Source: Cyanobacteria bacterium FACHB-DQ100 (lineage in GTDB: Bacteria; Cyanobacteriota; Cyanobacteriia; Leptolyngbyales; Leptolyngbyaceae). Taken from it: DNA of 64,000 bases. Below, one piece after another: positions 53,301 through 61,251 of the stretch. How positions within the stretch are numbered: the first letter of the stretch is position 1; every line of letters begins with the position of its first letter. The stretch covers positions 496,001 through 560,000 of the forward strand of contig JACJNW010000028.1 in assembly GCA_014695195.1 (NCBI GenBank), written 5' to 3'. A program made the position numbers and the translations under genes. The notes beneath the pieces were generated by a model. That model worked only from the letters and a program-made list of their open reading frames with translations, did not search any database and had not been told where the DNA came from.

Positions 53301-54269
53301 GAGAGCAGAAGCAGTACGATCGCTATATCGATTGGGCTTAGGCTCATGCACAAACACCGCTTTTAGCTGCGCGATCGTGGCTAACAAACTATGCTCGGTC
53401 TCAAACACCACTTCCTCTGGTTCTGCGGGTGCTGCTACAGGAGTCTGAGCAGGCACCAAAACATCGGTCGTAGTTCCCTCTGCTAAATAGAACGTTAATG
53501 GGACACGAGCTGCTTGAGGTGGCAGAACTTGCGCCCCAATCAAATCGAGAAACGCGAGAAAGTTTTTCTCAGGCACTTGATTCAAGCGATCGCGCACCAA
53601 TACCGCCATCCGGCTAAACAGGCGAATCATTGCCCAGCCTGCATCCGGCATAACTTTTACATTGATGCGGCTCAGGTTTTGTTGAACAATTCGCTCCGCC
53701 AAGGGCAAATCGATCCGAGTGCCCCTTAGCGCGATCGGTTGATTCCGATTGGCAGGATTAGCAATATCTTGATTGAGCACTTGTCCAAATAGCGACTCGA
53801 TCGTCGGTTCGATGTCGATCACGCCCGGTGACGATCGCACTTTCACCCAAGTTAATCCCTCAATTTGACTGATTCGTTCTGCTAAGGCTGTATCGATCGA
53901 GGTGCCGCGAGCGGCGATCAGTTCCGTTCCATCTAACACATCTTGATTCAGAATATGTCCGACCAGTGCAGAAAGGGTGGGGCGAACTTGACTGGTGCCG
54001 GGTGGATACCAACCGCCTCTAACTTTGATGTGATCGCGGTTTTCCTGTTGAGCAAGCTGACTAATTTGTTGCGCGATCGCTAACTCCAAAACAGTTCCCT
54101 GTGAAGCAATCCCCTCAATATCTTCGTCCAGGGTGCGATTCAGTAGGTTAGCGATCGTGGGTTCAATTTCACTCTGTAAATCGTGCGTGAAATACTCCGC
54201 TAACATTGCGACCTGGGCAACGATTTCGTCATAGGAACGGGAATCGATTTTCGGGGGCAACAGTGACAT
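50352..54269 (-). CDS. Giant baseplate J-family protein with triple-repeat insertion
   Basis: 1305 residues, longer than usual Cis11/Cis12-type baseplate proteins. N-terminus MSLLPPKIDSRSYDEIVAQV matches the family, but at residue about 30 the motif breaks off and resumes only at about 209 (GWAMIRLFSRMAVLVRDRLN, QVPEKNFLAFLDLIGAQVLP). The 180-residue insert has three copies of a roughly 55-residue module (35-87, 95-147, 153-207). Beta-rich domains follow, then LTGTIRFGDGQRGRIPPAGS, GGTQGNQAVETI and the J core AKFLRHRDRAVTAEDLEDLA near 970-1010. The C-terminus (RRPFPSDLYAVLESIPEIDH) resembles the small J paralogue. Confidence 0.93.
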   Translation of the reverse strand: MSLLPPKIDSRSYDEIVAQVAMLAEYFTHDLQSEIEPTIANLLNRTLDEDIEGIASQGTVLELAIAQQISQLAQQENRDHIKVRGGWYPPGTSQVRPTLSALVGHILNQDVLDGTELIAARGTSIDTALAERISQIEGLTWVKVRSSPGVIDIEPTIESLFGQVLNQDIANPANRNQPIALRGTRIDLPLAERIVQQNLSRINVKVMPDAGWAMIRLFSRMAVLVRDRLNQVPEKNFLAFLDLIGAQVLPPQAARVPLTFYLAEGTTTDVLVPAQTPVAAPAEPEEVVFETEHSLLATIAQLKAVFVHEPKPNRYSDRTASALGEIDAAFPAFVGEQTIERSLYVACDQLLTLPGTKTATLIVDSPTAEELKNLAITWSYWNGTDWQVTPETSQFINGKWQVTLTNLPALKPHSLEGTIARGNSEAPAGWLQGQLNTPLSSQSPRLHIEQIQVQVTMTRSDIQPDRCFFNTAPIDLSKDFYPFGEQPRFNDTFYIASQDAFAKAGTDITVTIDLTEGKTVKNDNIELSWESWNGQAWERIITARNNIPAAFGTDNPNEFTLAIPRTIAQTTINGEQNYWVRARVIKGDYGVAAFSGRIPNSNPPAYELIDATFKPPSLASLKLRYRYNAAPIAASAVRVYDRLTLTDPFAIDRTTKLIQERKSGEKTLKLESVEGWIVGDQIRITNSNSEAKKITQIDPTTKIVTLDSPLTHAHVLHTSVIRDFQPFLPVEDTQPTLYLGFDRPLPNRTIALYFQVDPPTPGEITNNPRPETPVQLVWEYTTPTGWARLDVQDETELFSDRGLIRLIAPDNFAVRREFGQALYWLRCRWETGSFRVPPRLRRLLTNTMWASQTKTLTDEILGSSTSNPHQSFRSIQTPVLEGQTLEVIEESETVPWQEVSDFYGSSASDRHYTLDRLTGTIRFGDGQRGRIPPAGSNNLRLHYRTGGGTQGNQAVETITQLKTTIPSVDRVTNLEPAGGGAASEAIERVKARGAKFLRHRDRAVTAEDLEDLALVASPAVARAKAITPRFDPITLQWFPSYPIRLDQAGEIQVSVAVDASRAANLDLEVKLYGSAQSNAYAQQILRSNRDRLTFTVTPELFELGNAWKITVVNHNDNNMQGTLTITTPNGSQNHGLEAPASSANREITDAGKVELMIVPQSTAAQPTPSLMLINQVEQYLRDRASPTLDLQVTEPDWVEVTVRAVVVPVSLDVADAARTAANAVLTRFLHPLTGGSSGQGWSFGRRPFPSDLYAVLESIPEIDHVTSLSIVSIPSLGDDPTITPLPADRLDRFLIYSGNHQIILP

Positions 54270-54274
54270 GGGGG

Positions 54275-54661
54275 CTACTCTAAATAGAACGGATAAACTA
54301 AATTAAAGCGATTGTTGGTGGTACGAACTCGGTAATGAATTTGAATCAGTAATTGACTCGACTGTTGTGGATCTGGAAACACATCGACTGCTTCTAAATC
54401 GATTCGAGGTTCCCAAGTAATCAGCGCATTGCTGACCGCGCTCATCACCTCGCCGATCGTTTCACCACTCATCGACGCAAACACGAATTCGTGAATGCCA
54501 CAGCCAAAATCAGGACGCATCAATCGCTCACCCGGAGCCGTACTCAGAATCATCCAAATCGATTGGCGCACCGCAGCTTCTTCCTGCGCGAGGTCAACCT
54601 GTCCCTCCGCATTCAAACGGACTGGCGTTGTCCATCCAACTCCTAAAAAATCACCTGGCAT
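54275..54661 (-). CDS. cis9: gp25/GPW family baseplate protein (Cis9)
   Basis: 128 residues with the gp25 lysozyme-like fold: FLGVGWTTPVRLNAEGQVDL, ESIWMILSTAPGERLMRPDF-like segment (here RQSIWMILSTAPGERLMRPD), GCGIHEFVFA, and ALITWEPRIDLEAVDVFPDP. The conserved EPRI core nucleates sheath assembly. Five bases precede the giant J gene and two bases follow PAAR. Confidence 0.95.
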   Translation of the reverse strand: MPGDFLGVGWTTPVRLNAEGQVDLAQEEAAVRQSIWMILSTAPGERLMRPDFGCGIHEFVFASMSGETIGEVMSAVSNALITWEPRIDLEAVDVFPDPQQSSQLLIQIHYRVRTTNNRFNLVYPFYLE

Positions 54662-54663
54662 GA

Positions 54664-54987
54664 CTAAATTCCTTTTACTCGCAGTTGAGCAACGGCAACC
54701 GTTAAGGGCGTTCCGGTCGGCACACAGACGGAGGGACTATCTTGCAAGATTACGGGCTGTCCCATCGATTTGATTCGCATTGATCCACTTGTCCAGTTGG
54801 CAGTTGTGCAGGGGCCAACATTGGCATTGGGTGGTGGATTTGAGCAACCTGCGATCGTATAAGGACTCGTCTGTAATACGGTTGGTTGTCCGCCCAATTT
54901 CACCCGCGGATTCGGCACCGTTGGTTGAGCTTGCCCACCGTGGGCGCAGATCACGGTTGCCCCTTGTTGAACCAAATAAGCTGGCAT
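54664..54987 (-). CDS. PAAR-like spike tip protein (Cis10)
   Basis: 107 residues from ATG 54987: MPAYLVQQGATVICAHGGQA, QPTVPNPRVKLGGQPTVLQT, GCSNPPPNANVGPCTTANWT, MGQPVILQDSPSVCVPTGTP. PAAR-like (DUF4280 type) Cys/His/Pro pattern that binds zinc and sharpens the spike. Its start shares one base with the upstream stop (TAATG). Confidence 0.9.
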   Translation of the reverse strand: MPAYLVQQGATVICAHGGQAQPTVPNPRVKLGGQPTVLQTSPYTIAGCSNPPPNANVGPCTTANWTSGSMRIKSMGQPVILQDSPSVCVPTGTPLTVAVAQLRVKGI

Positions 54988-55676
54988 TAAGTCACCTCCA
55001 ACGCACCATCGTTGATCTTTACGCCCGCCAAACATTTGATGCCAATGCTGGTGTTAGCTGCGATATCACAAGTCGCGTTTGCTTTGATTTCAATCCCTTG
55101 TTGAGCATTCACTGAAAATTTGCTGCACTCAATTGCGACATTGCCGCTATTGGTGCTTAAGCTGATATTTCCTTTCGCTTCGATCGCGACATCTTTTTCG
55201 CTTTTAATCACAATCACATTGTTCTTAGAATCGATAGAAATTTCGTTGTTGTTTGTTTTATCTTGAATGACAATCTTTTCTTCTCCTTGAGTATCATCAA
55301 ACAGAATCGTATGTCCGCTGCGCGATTTGAAGAGGCGTTGATTGTTTTTGCCATCCTCATTCGTGCCAGGCGGTTTATCTTGACCATTCCACAAAGCGCC
55401 CAGAACATAGGGAAACTGAGGATCGCCCTGCTCAAATGCAACTAAGACTTCATCCCCAACTTCGGGCAGCAGATACAATCCCCGTTGCTTACCTGCCATT
55501 GGAGATAAAACCCTTGCCCAATCACTTTCATCGGTATCTGAGAGCCAGGGAAACTTGACCTTAACGCGCCCCAGGTTGTCGGGGTCTTTGCTGTTCGTCA
55601 CCACCGCGATCGTCACGCCATAGATGCGATCGTTCTGTGGGTTTCCATTGCCAAGCAAAACGTCCATGCCCATCAT
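54987..55676 (-). CDS. gp5-like spike protein (VgrG beta-helix half)
   Basis: 229 residues. OB-fold region at about 17-90: YGVTIAVVTNSKDPDNLGRV, KVKFPWLSDTDESDWARVLS, PEVGDEVLVAFEQGDPQFPY, VLGALWNG. The C-terminal 100 residues form a repeating beta-helix-like needle (NEISIDSKNNVIVIKSEKDV, AIEAKGNISLSTNSGNVAIE). It starts within the gp27-like stop (ATGA) and ends in the PAAR start. With the next gene upstream it makes a spike that in other systems is a single VgrG/Cis8. Confidence 0.93.
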   Translation of the reverse strand: MMGMDVLLGNGNPQNDRIYGVTIAVVTNSKDPDNLGRVKVKFPWLSDTDESDWARVLSPMAGKQRGLYLLPEVGDEVLVAFEQGDPQFPYVLGALWNGQDKPPGTNEDGKNNQRLFKSRSGHTILFDDTQGEEKIVIQDKTNNNEISIDSKNNVIVIKSEKDVAIEAKGNISLSTNSGNVAIECSKFSVNAQQGIEIKANATCDIAANTSIGIKCLAGVKINDGALEVT

Positions 55677-56734
55677 GCTGCTGTTCTCCTAACGGTAAAT
55701 TCCGTGCGATATCCTGCTTCACCAGAAATGGTGTGCGTCACTGCGACCACGTAATAGCGACCACTAAACCGTTTTCCCACCCCTTTAACCTCAATCACGC
55801 TGCCCGCTCGGATTTTAGGATTGCCGATGCAGGTGCCTTCTCCGGTAATGTAATGCAGCGCCCTCTCTTCAAGTTGTCCCTGTGCCATCGCATCGGCTTC
55901 AGCTTTACTTTGCACAGGCTGATCCCCAATCTGCCGATTGGCAGCACCAAACGCCCTTTGGCTAGCTCTGACACCGATTTGCGAACCTCCCATTGAGGCA
56001 ATGGTGTTGTCACCCGATCGGCTGGCAATCGCCTGTTTCTCTTTCCAATTCCATCCGCGCACCTCAACCTGTGTCACCTGACTCAAAAGGCTCAAGCGGG
56101 GCGAAAATTCCAGCACGTCTTGCTCGAAGTTTAGGGTTGTGAGTGCCAGTGTTCGATATTGCGGCGGCTGGAAATGCAGGGTTTTATCTTCGATCCAAAC
56201 TTCATAGCCGATTCGCTGCGATCGCGTCTGCAAAAATGCCAAATCGCTCACATTATTCTGCAACACATAATCCAAGCTCACCTTAGTATCCGTGACCTTT
56301 GCCAGTAATCCATTCTGGCTCGCAATCTGTTGAGCAATTTGGCTATCTTTCAACTTGATAAACGTATTCGTATGCGTTCCCCGCAGTAACCGATGACGGC
56401 GATCGTGCCCCCGCACAGTAACAGTCGATCCCTGTTCTTGCGAAAACTCTGGCTCCAGTCCCGTAATTTCTCCTACTATGACTGTTTCCAGAGTGTTACC
56501 GTAGCCCAATGAGATCGCGATCTCATTGCCTGGACTTAACCGTGAATCATCTACCCAATTCAATTTATCGTTGATCTCATCGTAAGTATTTAAGGTCATC
56601 GCAATCATACTCGGCGCTTCCAAATCTTCCGTGACCGTAATGCTTTCGACATCTTCTGCCAACTTAAGCATTGGAGCATTGTTGATCGAAATCGCATAGT
56701 TAGGAATTTGACTTGTCAGTACCGTGCTAAACAT
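55673..56734 (-). CDS. gp27-like hub protein (phage late control D family)
   Basis: 353 residues: SITVTEDLEAPSMIAMTLNT, ISLGYGNTLETVIVGEITGL, GSTVTVRGHDRRHRLLRGTH, LDYVLQNNVSDLAFLQTRSQ, RIGYEVWIEDKTLHFQPP and a C-terminal strand GRYYVVAVTHTISGEAGYRT. This is the hub half of VgrG/Cis8 that sits between tube and spike. Overlaps the gp5-like gene by four bases. Confidence 0.93.
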   Translation of the reverse strand: MFSTVLTSQIPNYAISINNAPMLKLAEDVESITVTEDLEAPSMIAMTLNTYDEINDKLNWVDDSRLSPGNEIAISLGYGNTLETVIVGEITGLEPEFSQEQGSTVTVRGHDRRHRLLRGTHTNTFIKLKDSQIAQQIASQNGLLAKVTDTKVSLDYVLQNNVSDLAFLQTRSQRIGYEVWIEDKTLHFQPPQYRTLALTTLNFEQDVLEFSPRLSLLSQVTQVEVRGWNWKEKQAIASRSGDNTIASMGGSQIGVRASQRAFGAANRQIGDQPVQSKAEADAMAQGQLEERALHYITGEGTCIGNPKIRAGSVIEVKGVGKRFSGRYYVVAVTHTISGEAGYRTEFTVRRTAA

Positions 56735-56757
56735 CGCAAATCTTCCCCGCTAATCAC

Positions 56758-57441
56758 TTACAAATCGGTCGGTCGAGGCGGAACAGTCAAGCGTTGTCCC
56801 GGAACAATCTGCCGGGGATTATCCAGTTGATTTGCCGTTGCAATAATCCGCCAAAGCGCCGGATCGCCAAATTCTTCTGCGGCAATGCTACTCAAGGTTT
56901 CTCCCCGCTTCACCACTCGAATTGGATCATCGATCGGATTGCGGACTTTGAGCAGGAATGATTGATCCAGCACTTCCTCGAAGTTGCAATTCATCGTGGC
57001 GCGTACCGGAGTGCCATCTTCCAGGAAATGCGTCAGCGTTTTGGTGACAGATTTGAGAAAGCAGCGCTCTAGCAAGACATTCCCATAGCCCCAGCGCAAT
57101 TTGCAAAATGGGGGCTTTTCTTTGCCCGCTTTGCGCGTTAGGTCATAAATCGGCTGAGTATAGATGCGGACATCTTCTGGGCGCAGTGTTGAAATGAGTT
57201 TGTTCGAGACGATCGAGGGCAAATTATCTGCGGCTAAGTTGCTGAGAAAGGAGTTCGATCGCAGCAAAGTTGTATCAAAAAAGAGCATCAGCGAGATGCT
57301 GGTTGGTTGATCGCGCCCGAAGAACTTGCCATTCCATTGGCTCCAGCCGCTGCGAGTCACTTGAATTTGCTGGGGATTAAACAGAGCTTTGATCGGCTTG
57401 GGTTTGCCCTCGATTAAGATAGTGAGTTTTTCTAGCGCCAT
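56758..57441 (-). CDS. cis7: LysM-containing baseplate/tube protein (Cis7)
   Basis: 227 residues. N-terminus MALEKLTILIEGKPKPIKAL, FNPQQIQVTRSGWSQW and LMLFFDTTLLRS are the Cis7/Pvc7 core (T4 gp53/54-like). The LysM at about 175-222 (RVVKRGETLSSIAAEEFGDP, ALWRIIATANQLDNPRQIVP) clamps the hub. Its start overlaps the end of the Pro-rich gene by 10 bases. Confidence 0.94.
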   Translation of the reverse strand: MALEKLTILIEGKPKPIKALFNPQQIQVTRSGWSQWNGKFFGRDQPTSISLMLFFDTTLLRSNSFLSNLAADNLPSIVSNKLISTLRPEDVRIYTQPIYDLTRKAGKEKPPFCKLRWGYGNVLLERCFLKSVTKTLTHFLEDGTPVRATMNCNFEEVLDQSFLLKVRNPIDDPIRVVKRGETLSSIAAEEFGDPALWRIIATANQLDNPRQIVPGQRLTVPPRPTDL

Positions 57442-58535
57442 CGGGTTTGTCCTCTGCGTTCACTTTCTACAACGAGGCGACGAAGAATTTTGCGTTCGAC
57501 TTGGGTGGTGAGGGTGTCGAGGTTAATGGGAGGTGGGGGAGGGGGAGAGGAAAAGGTGTCGGTCAAGGAGGGGGAGGAAGGGAATTCGCTGAATTGAGCA
57601 AGCTCTGGAGGAGTTCTGGAAGAGGATTGAGGGGAAGGAGTGGCTAGGTTGGGTTGGGCGAAGACGATCGGGAGCGTAGTTGCGGTTTCGTTGAGGTGAG
57701 TGCGGGTTTGCCAAGTTGCGGCCGGGGGAGCGGCTTCGGTTCCGGTGCGGACTGTAATGATAGGCGGGGAGGTAGAAGCGGGAGGATCAGATGTTTTTGG
57801 GCGGGTGGGTGTGACTTGAGGTAGGGGTTTTTGCCCTAAATCTCGCAATTCTGGGGGGCTTTGAAGTGTGGGGGTTCCTAAAATTTGTGGATGAACTGTG
57901 GGTATTGGATTGGGGCGATCGCTCTGGAATGGTTTGGAAATGTTTTGTGCATAGACGATCGGTGGAGTCTGCGAACTCAGGCTAGGCGATCGCGGTGGAC
58001 TGGGAGATGCGATGGCATCCGCAGATTCTGTTCGCAGCAAGAACTCTGGTTCTCGCCTCAATTCCCCAACGCTCAGATTCGTTGCATTAGAGGTGTAGTT
58101 ATTCAAGGGTTCTTGCCTCGATTCTCTAATGCTTAGATTTGTTGCATTGGAGGTGTAGTTATTCAAGTGTTCCTGCTTCGAATCTTCAATGCTTAGATTC
58201 ATTGCATTAGAGGTGTAGTCATTCAAGGTCGAATTTGAAATCAGAGCTGCTTGAACGATCGTCAGGGGTTCACTAGCAGTTTCTATATGCGAATGCACAA
58301 CCTGAACAGAACTAGACGGTTGAGCATAGACAATCGGAATTTGCTCCGGCTGAAATACGCCAGCTTGTCGCTCTGCAAACTGAACTAACAACGGTAAATG
58401 ATTCGTCATTCGCTCAGTTCTAGCCAGAATCGAATCGCCCAACTGGGAACCGATCGCACCCGGTTGCACCAAGGGACGCATCAATCGCCTCACTAAACTA
58501 GAATCTACTGCCGATTGCCAAGCCTGTTCCGTCAT
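57432..58535 (-). CDS. Pro-rich CIS-operon protein with 20-residue repeats
   Basis: 367 residues. A short structured N-terminus (about 1-65: WQSAVDSSLVRRLMRPLVQP, LLVQFAERQAGVFQPEQ) is followed by a long low-complexity Pro/Ser/Thr region and a helical C-terminal 25 residues (LDTLTTQVERKILRRLVVES). Residues 104-163 are three tandem 20-mers of the type LNNYTSNATNLSIRESRQEP. A second motif, PIVYAQ or PIVFAQ, recurs at about 67, 190 and 285. The gene sits between tube protein and LysM genes and overlaps the latter. No family recognised. Confidence 0.82.
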   Translation of the reverse strand: MTEQAWQSAVDSSLVRRLMRPLVQPGAIGSQLGDSILARTERMTNHLPLLVQFAERQAGVFQPEQIPIVYAQPSSSVQVVHSHIETASEPLTIVQAALISNSTLNDYTSNAMNLSIEDSKQEHLNNYTSNATNLSIRESRQEPLNNYTSNATNLSVGELRREPEFLLRTESADAIASPSPPRSPSLSSQTPPIVYAQNISKPFQSDRPNPIPTVHPQILGTPTLQSPPELRDLGQKPLPQVTPTRPKTSDPPASTSPPIITVRTGTEAAPPAATWQTRTHLNETATTLPIVFAQPNLATPSPQSSSRTPPELAQFSEFPSSPSLTDTFSSPPPPPPINLDTLTTQVERKILRRLVVESERRGQTRWR

Positions 58536-58545
58536 GCTGCACCTC

Positions 58546-59115
58546 CTAGAACGGTAGTTTGTCTAGAATTTGCTGCGTTCCCGTAAAGCCTGCGGCTCCC
58601 GCGATCGTCCGTGCCACCGAGAGCGCTTTCGAGGCAGCAGGCTTCGTGATTCCGTGATGCACCAACTCCAATCGCTCGATCGCATAGCTAGACCCATCGA
58701 TCGCACTTAACTGCGGCCCTGTCCAACGAATCGGATAAGCATCCTTAAAGTTCCACCACATCACCGGCAGCAACTGTCGATCGAGCAGCATAATCGTGCC
58801 ATTTTTGCGGCGAACTTGACCATGCGCTGCATCGTCATACCAATTCCATAGCGCATTAGAATCACTCAAGCCTCGACTCAATACCAAGTTGGAATATTGA
58901 ATTCGAGTCGGAAAGTGATGCGTATACTCATTCACGCCACCTTCTTGGTATTCCTCGGTTTGGAGTTGGCTTTCTAGTCCAGAAACTTCCGTGAACCCTC
59001 CAGTGAGTAGCCCTTCAATTTCGACTAGAAAGTTATAGTTCATGTAAGGCTCACGACGACTGCCCCGAAGGGTTGCGCCCGCAGAAAAAACAGCGTTTAT
59101 TGGCAGAATTGGCAT
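58546..59115 (-). CDS. cis5: Second tube protein (Cis5-type)
   Basis: 189 residues of the gp19-like tail tube family: YMNYNFLVEIEGLLTGGFTE, VSGLESQLQTEEYQEGGVNE, FPTRIQYSNLVLSRGLSDSN, ALWNWYDDAAHGQVRRKNGT, AYPIRWTGPQLSAIDGSSYA, IERLELVHHGIT. The C-terminal 35 residues are an extension not found in the main tube protein. Its likely place is the tube end next to the hub. Confidence 0.9.
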   Translation of the reverse strand: MPILPINAVFSAGATLRGSRREPYMNYNFLVEIEGLLTGGFTEVSGLESQLQTEEYQEGGVNEYTHHFPTRIQYSNLVLSRGLSDSNALWNWYDDAAHGQVRRKNGTIMLLDRQLLPVMWWNFKDAYPIRWTGPQLSAIDGSSYAIERLELVHHGITKPAASKALSVARTIAGAAGFTGTQQILDKLPF

Positions 59116-59121
59116 GGTGTT

Positions 59122-59337
59122 TTATGCAAGTCGGGAGGATGAATCATTCAAGGTTTGATTGATACGGGAAAGTTCTGCCACCCATTGTTGGCGTTCTCGA
59201 TGCTCCATTCCCATGATCTGTTCATAAGACCAGTGAAAATGGTAGGACAGGTAAGCTACCTCCTCGCGTAGTCGGTCTGAGGGGTAGCAGGTGACTCCCC
59301 CACGGGAACCGGTTCTACCTCGAATTCTCCAGAACAA
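59122..59337 (-). CDS. DUF6760-like small CIS protein (Cis6 position)
   Basis: 71 residues. The segment YPSDRLREEVAYLSYHFHWS, YEQIMGMEHRERQQWVAELS matches the small DUF6760-type proteins found between tube genes of eCIS loci. The first 17 residues overlap the preceding gene by 82 bases in another frame; no later standard start codon exists before the conserved part, so the overlap is probably real. Confidence 0.78.
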   Translation of the reverse strand: MFWRIRGRTGSRGGVTCYPSDRLREEVAYLSYHFHWSYEQIMGMEHRERQQWVAELSRINQTLNDSSSRLA

Positions 59338-59654
59338 TGAGGACAGGTGACGTGTAGACGGCTGTGACCGTTTTGGTTAATCCGTTGGTAGAAGTCCTGG
59401 AGATAGATGAGATCGGCGGAGTAGAGCCCTTCGATCAGTTTGGGGTTGAGTTGTTCGAGGCTGCCGAGTCGAGTGATCACCCGCGAAAGCAGAATCAGAA
59501 CTAGATAGCCTGGGTTTGCCTGGACGCGCGGATCGCGTAGAGGAGCGATTTCATCGTAGGCAGTAGAGAGCCGCATGATGCCGTCGCGATGGGTATTGCC
59601 CTCGGCATCGACATAGCCAAGGGGAAGGGTGAAGGGAAATTCGGTAGAAGTCAT
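59256..59654 (-). CDS. Phage tail assembly-like CIS protein
   Basis: 132 residues: FPFTLPLGYVDAEGNTHRDG, IMRLSTAYDEIAPLRDPRVQ, YLVLILLSRVITRLGSLEQL, LYSADLIYLQDFYQRIN. This resembles gp41/tail assembly proteins next to the tube. The C-terminus carries a single CPHC pair, half of a zinc ribbon, perhaps completed by dimerisation. Overlaps the DUF6760-like gene. Confidence 0.82.
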   Translation of the reverse strand: MTSTEFPFTLPLGYVDAEGNTHRDGIMRLSTAYDEIAPLRDPRVQANPGYLVLILLSRVITRLGSLEQLNPKLIEGLYSADLIYLQDFYQRINQNGHSRLHVTCPHCSGEFEVEPVPVGESPATPQTDYARR

Positions 59655-59669
59655 GGGTTTCGTTAAAAG

Positions 59670-60122
59670 TTAAGTCCATTTATCAACACTGATGCCTTCG
59701 TGGGCGAGTTCCAGGGTTTCGATCGCAGCCCCATCCGTTGTTGCATCCATGTCCGGAGCTGTCCAAGTGACAGGCAAACAGTTGCTCAGATTCCAGCGAA
59801 TCTTTTCGGTTCCGGTTTGGTCGAGCAAGACGATCGACACTTCGCGACGATCGACGTTCCCTTTCATCACATTTTCACGCCACCTCCATAGCTCAGCATT
59901 GTTCGTAATGCCACGCTGCAGCGTAATGTTGCCGTAGGTGTTTAGTCCGGGGAGTTTGCGCGTTGTGGGTGGATCGGTGCCTTCGCGATACTCACCCATA
60001 TTTTGCGATGTCGTGAGTCCGGTACATTGGCGAAATCCAGCGTGTAGAATGCCGTTCCACTCCACGTAAAAGTTATAACTCTGATAAGGATCAGGTTTAT
60101 GGGGCGGTTTAATACTGGGCAT
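59670..60122 (-). CDS. cis1: Inner tube protein (Cis1)
   Basis: 150 residues, Hcp/gp19-like: DPYQSYNFYVEWNGILHAGF, RQCTGLTTSQNMGEYREGTD, RKLPGLNTYGNITLQRGITN, NAELWRWRENVMKGNVDRRE, and NLSNCLPVTWTAPDMDATTD, ETLELAHEGI. The length is standard for the stacked hexameric inner tube. Confidence 0.94.
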   Translation of the reverse strand: MPSIKPPHKPDPYQSYNFYVEWNGILHAGFRQCTGLTTSQNMGEYREGTDPPTTRKLPGLNTYGNITLQRGITNNAELWRWRENVMKGNVDRREVSIVLLDQTGTEKIRWNLSNCLPVTWTAPDMDATTDGAAIETLELAHEGISVDKWT

Positions 60123-60147
60123 ACAAAGACCTCAATAGAATAGAAAA

Positions 60148-61251
60148 CTAAAATGCGAATGCAACACCTGCATTGCCGTGAATCAAACGAACCACAATAA
60201 ACTCCGCCGGACTCGCCGGAGCTAGTCCGATTTCGGTAATCACTGTGCCTGCGTCTCGCACTTCAGGAGGATTCGTTTCCGCGTCACACTTGACGTAAAA
60301 CGCTTCTGCGGGTGTACTGCCCTGAAGCGCCCCTTGACGAAATAACGCCTCACAAAAGGCAGTTAACTCGCGCTCAATCCTGACCCAAAGCCGGAATTCA
60401 TTCGGCTCAAACGCCACATCTGCAAACGTGCGATCGCACCATCGCGCTAACGTCACAAACAATCGGCGCATATTGATATAGCGCCAATTCGCATCCGTAC
60501 TCAGCGTCCGCCCACCCCAGATCCGAATGCCCCGTCCAGGCAGCGATCGCAAGCAATTAATCCCCAATGGATTCAGTCGCGCTTGGTCGGCATCCGATAC
60601 CGCTACACTCAGATCGACGACTTCTTCAAGCCGAATATTGGCAGGCGTTTGACCAACTCCTAGATCGCGATCGCGCTGGGCATAGATGCCCGCAATGTGA
60701 CCACAAGGGGGAATCATTCGACTGCCCACCTGCACCCACGGGAAATACAACGCGCCAAAGGCAGCGCATTCGGAGCTAGAAAGCCGCGCCTGCTGAACCA
60801 GAACTTGAGTCGGCAAGGCATCTAGAATTGCAAAGCGATCGTTCAATGCCTGACAATGCTCTAGAAGCTGAGTCTGCATTCGGAGAACCGTCTCAACATC
60901 GAAGCGAACCAGATCGGGAACACAAATCAGATCGAGGGCATTGATAGTGGCTAATGCTTCCAATGCCTGTTCTAATGCAGCTTCGATCTCTAGAGTGTCG
61001 TTCAAGCGAATGACATAAGCAATGTGTCCGCCATTGCTAAAAAAGCCCTGCACCGCATCTGAGAGATATCCCTCCGACACGGGTTCACCAAACCGTGCAC
61101 TAAATTGAGTCCACAAGGTTAGGCGCTCTGGCTGATTGATTGTTCCTTGGCTCGCAAATCCAATGAATGCGGGGACACCCGTCAAAAACTCTGGAATTGG
61201 TTTGGGAAATAGATCTTCGCGGTAGATGCCGGGGATCAGATAGCTCGTCAC
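60148..61251 (-). CDS. Second tail sheath protein (Cis2/3-type)
   Basis: 367 residues. GVPAFIGFASQGTINQPERL, FSARFGEPVSEGYLSDAVQG, FFSNGGHIAYVIRL, FGALYFPWVQVGSRMIPPCG, HIAGIYAQRDRDLGVGQTPA, then the conserved C-terminal sheath domain LNPLGINCLRSLPGRGIRIW, GGRTL, AFYVKCDAETNPPEVRDAGT. Lacks the domain insertion of its neighbour. Starts inside the major sheath stop (ATGA). Confidence 0.94.
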   Translation of the reverse strand: MTSYLIPGIYREDLFPKPIPEFLTGVPAFIGFASQGTINQPERLTLWTQFSARFGEPVSEGYLSDAVQGFFSNGGHIAYVIRLNDTLEIEAALEQALEALATINALDLICVPDLVRFDVETVLRMQTQLLEHCQALNDRFAILDALPTQVLVQQARLSSSECAAFGALYFPWVQVGSRMIPPCGHIAGIYAQRDRDLGVGQTPANIRLEEVVDLSVAVSDADQARLNPLGINCLRSLPGRGIRIWGGRTLSTDANWRYINMRRLFVTLARWCDRTFADVAFEPNEFRLWVRIERELTAFCEALFRQGALQGSTPAEAFYVKCDAETNPPEVRDAGTVITEIGLAPASPAEFIVVRLIHGNAGVAFAF

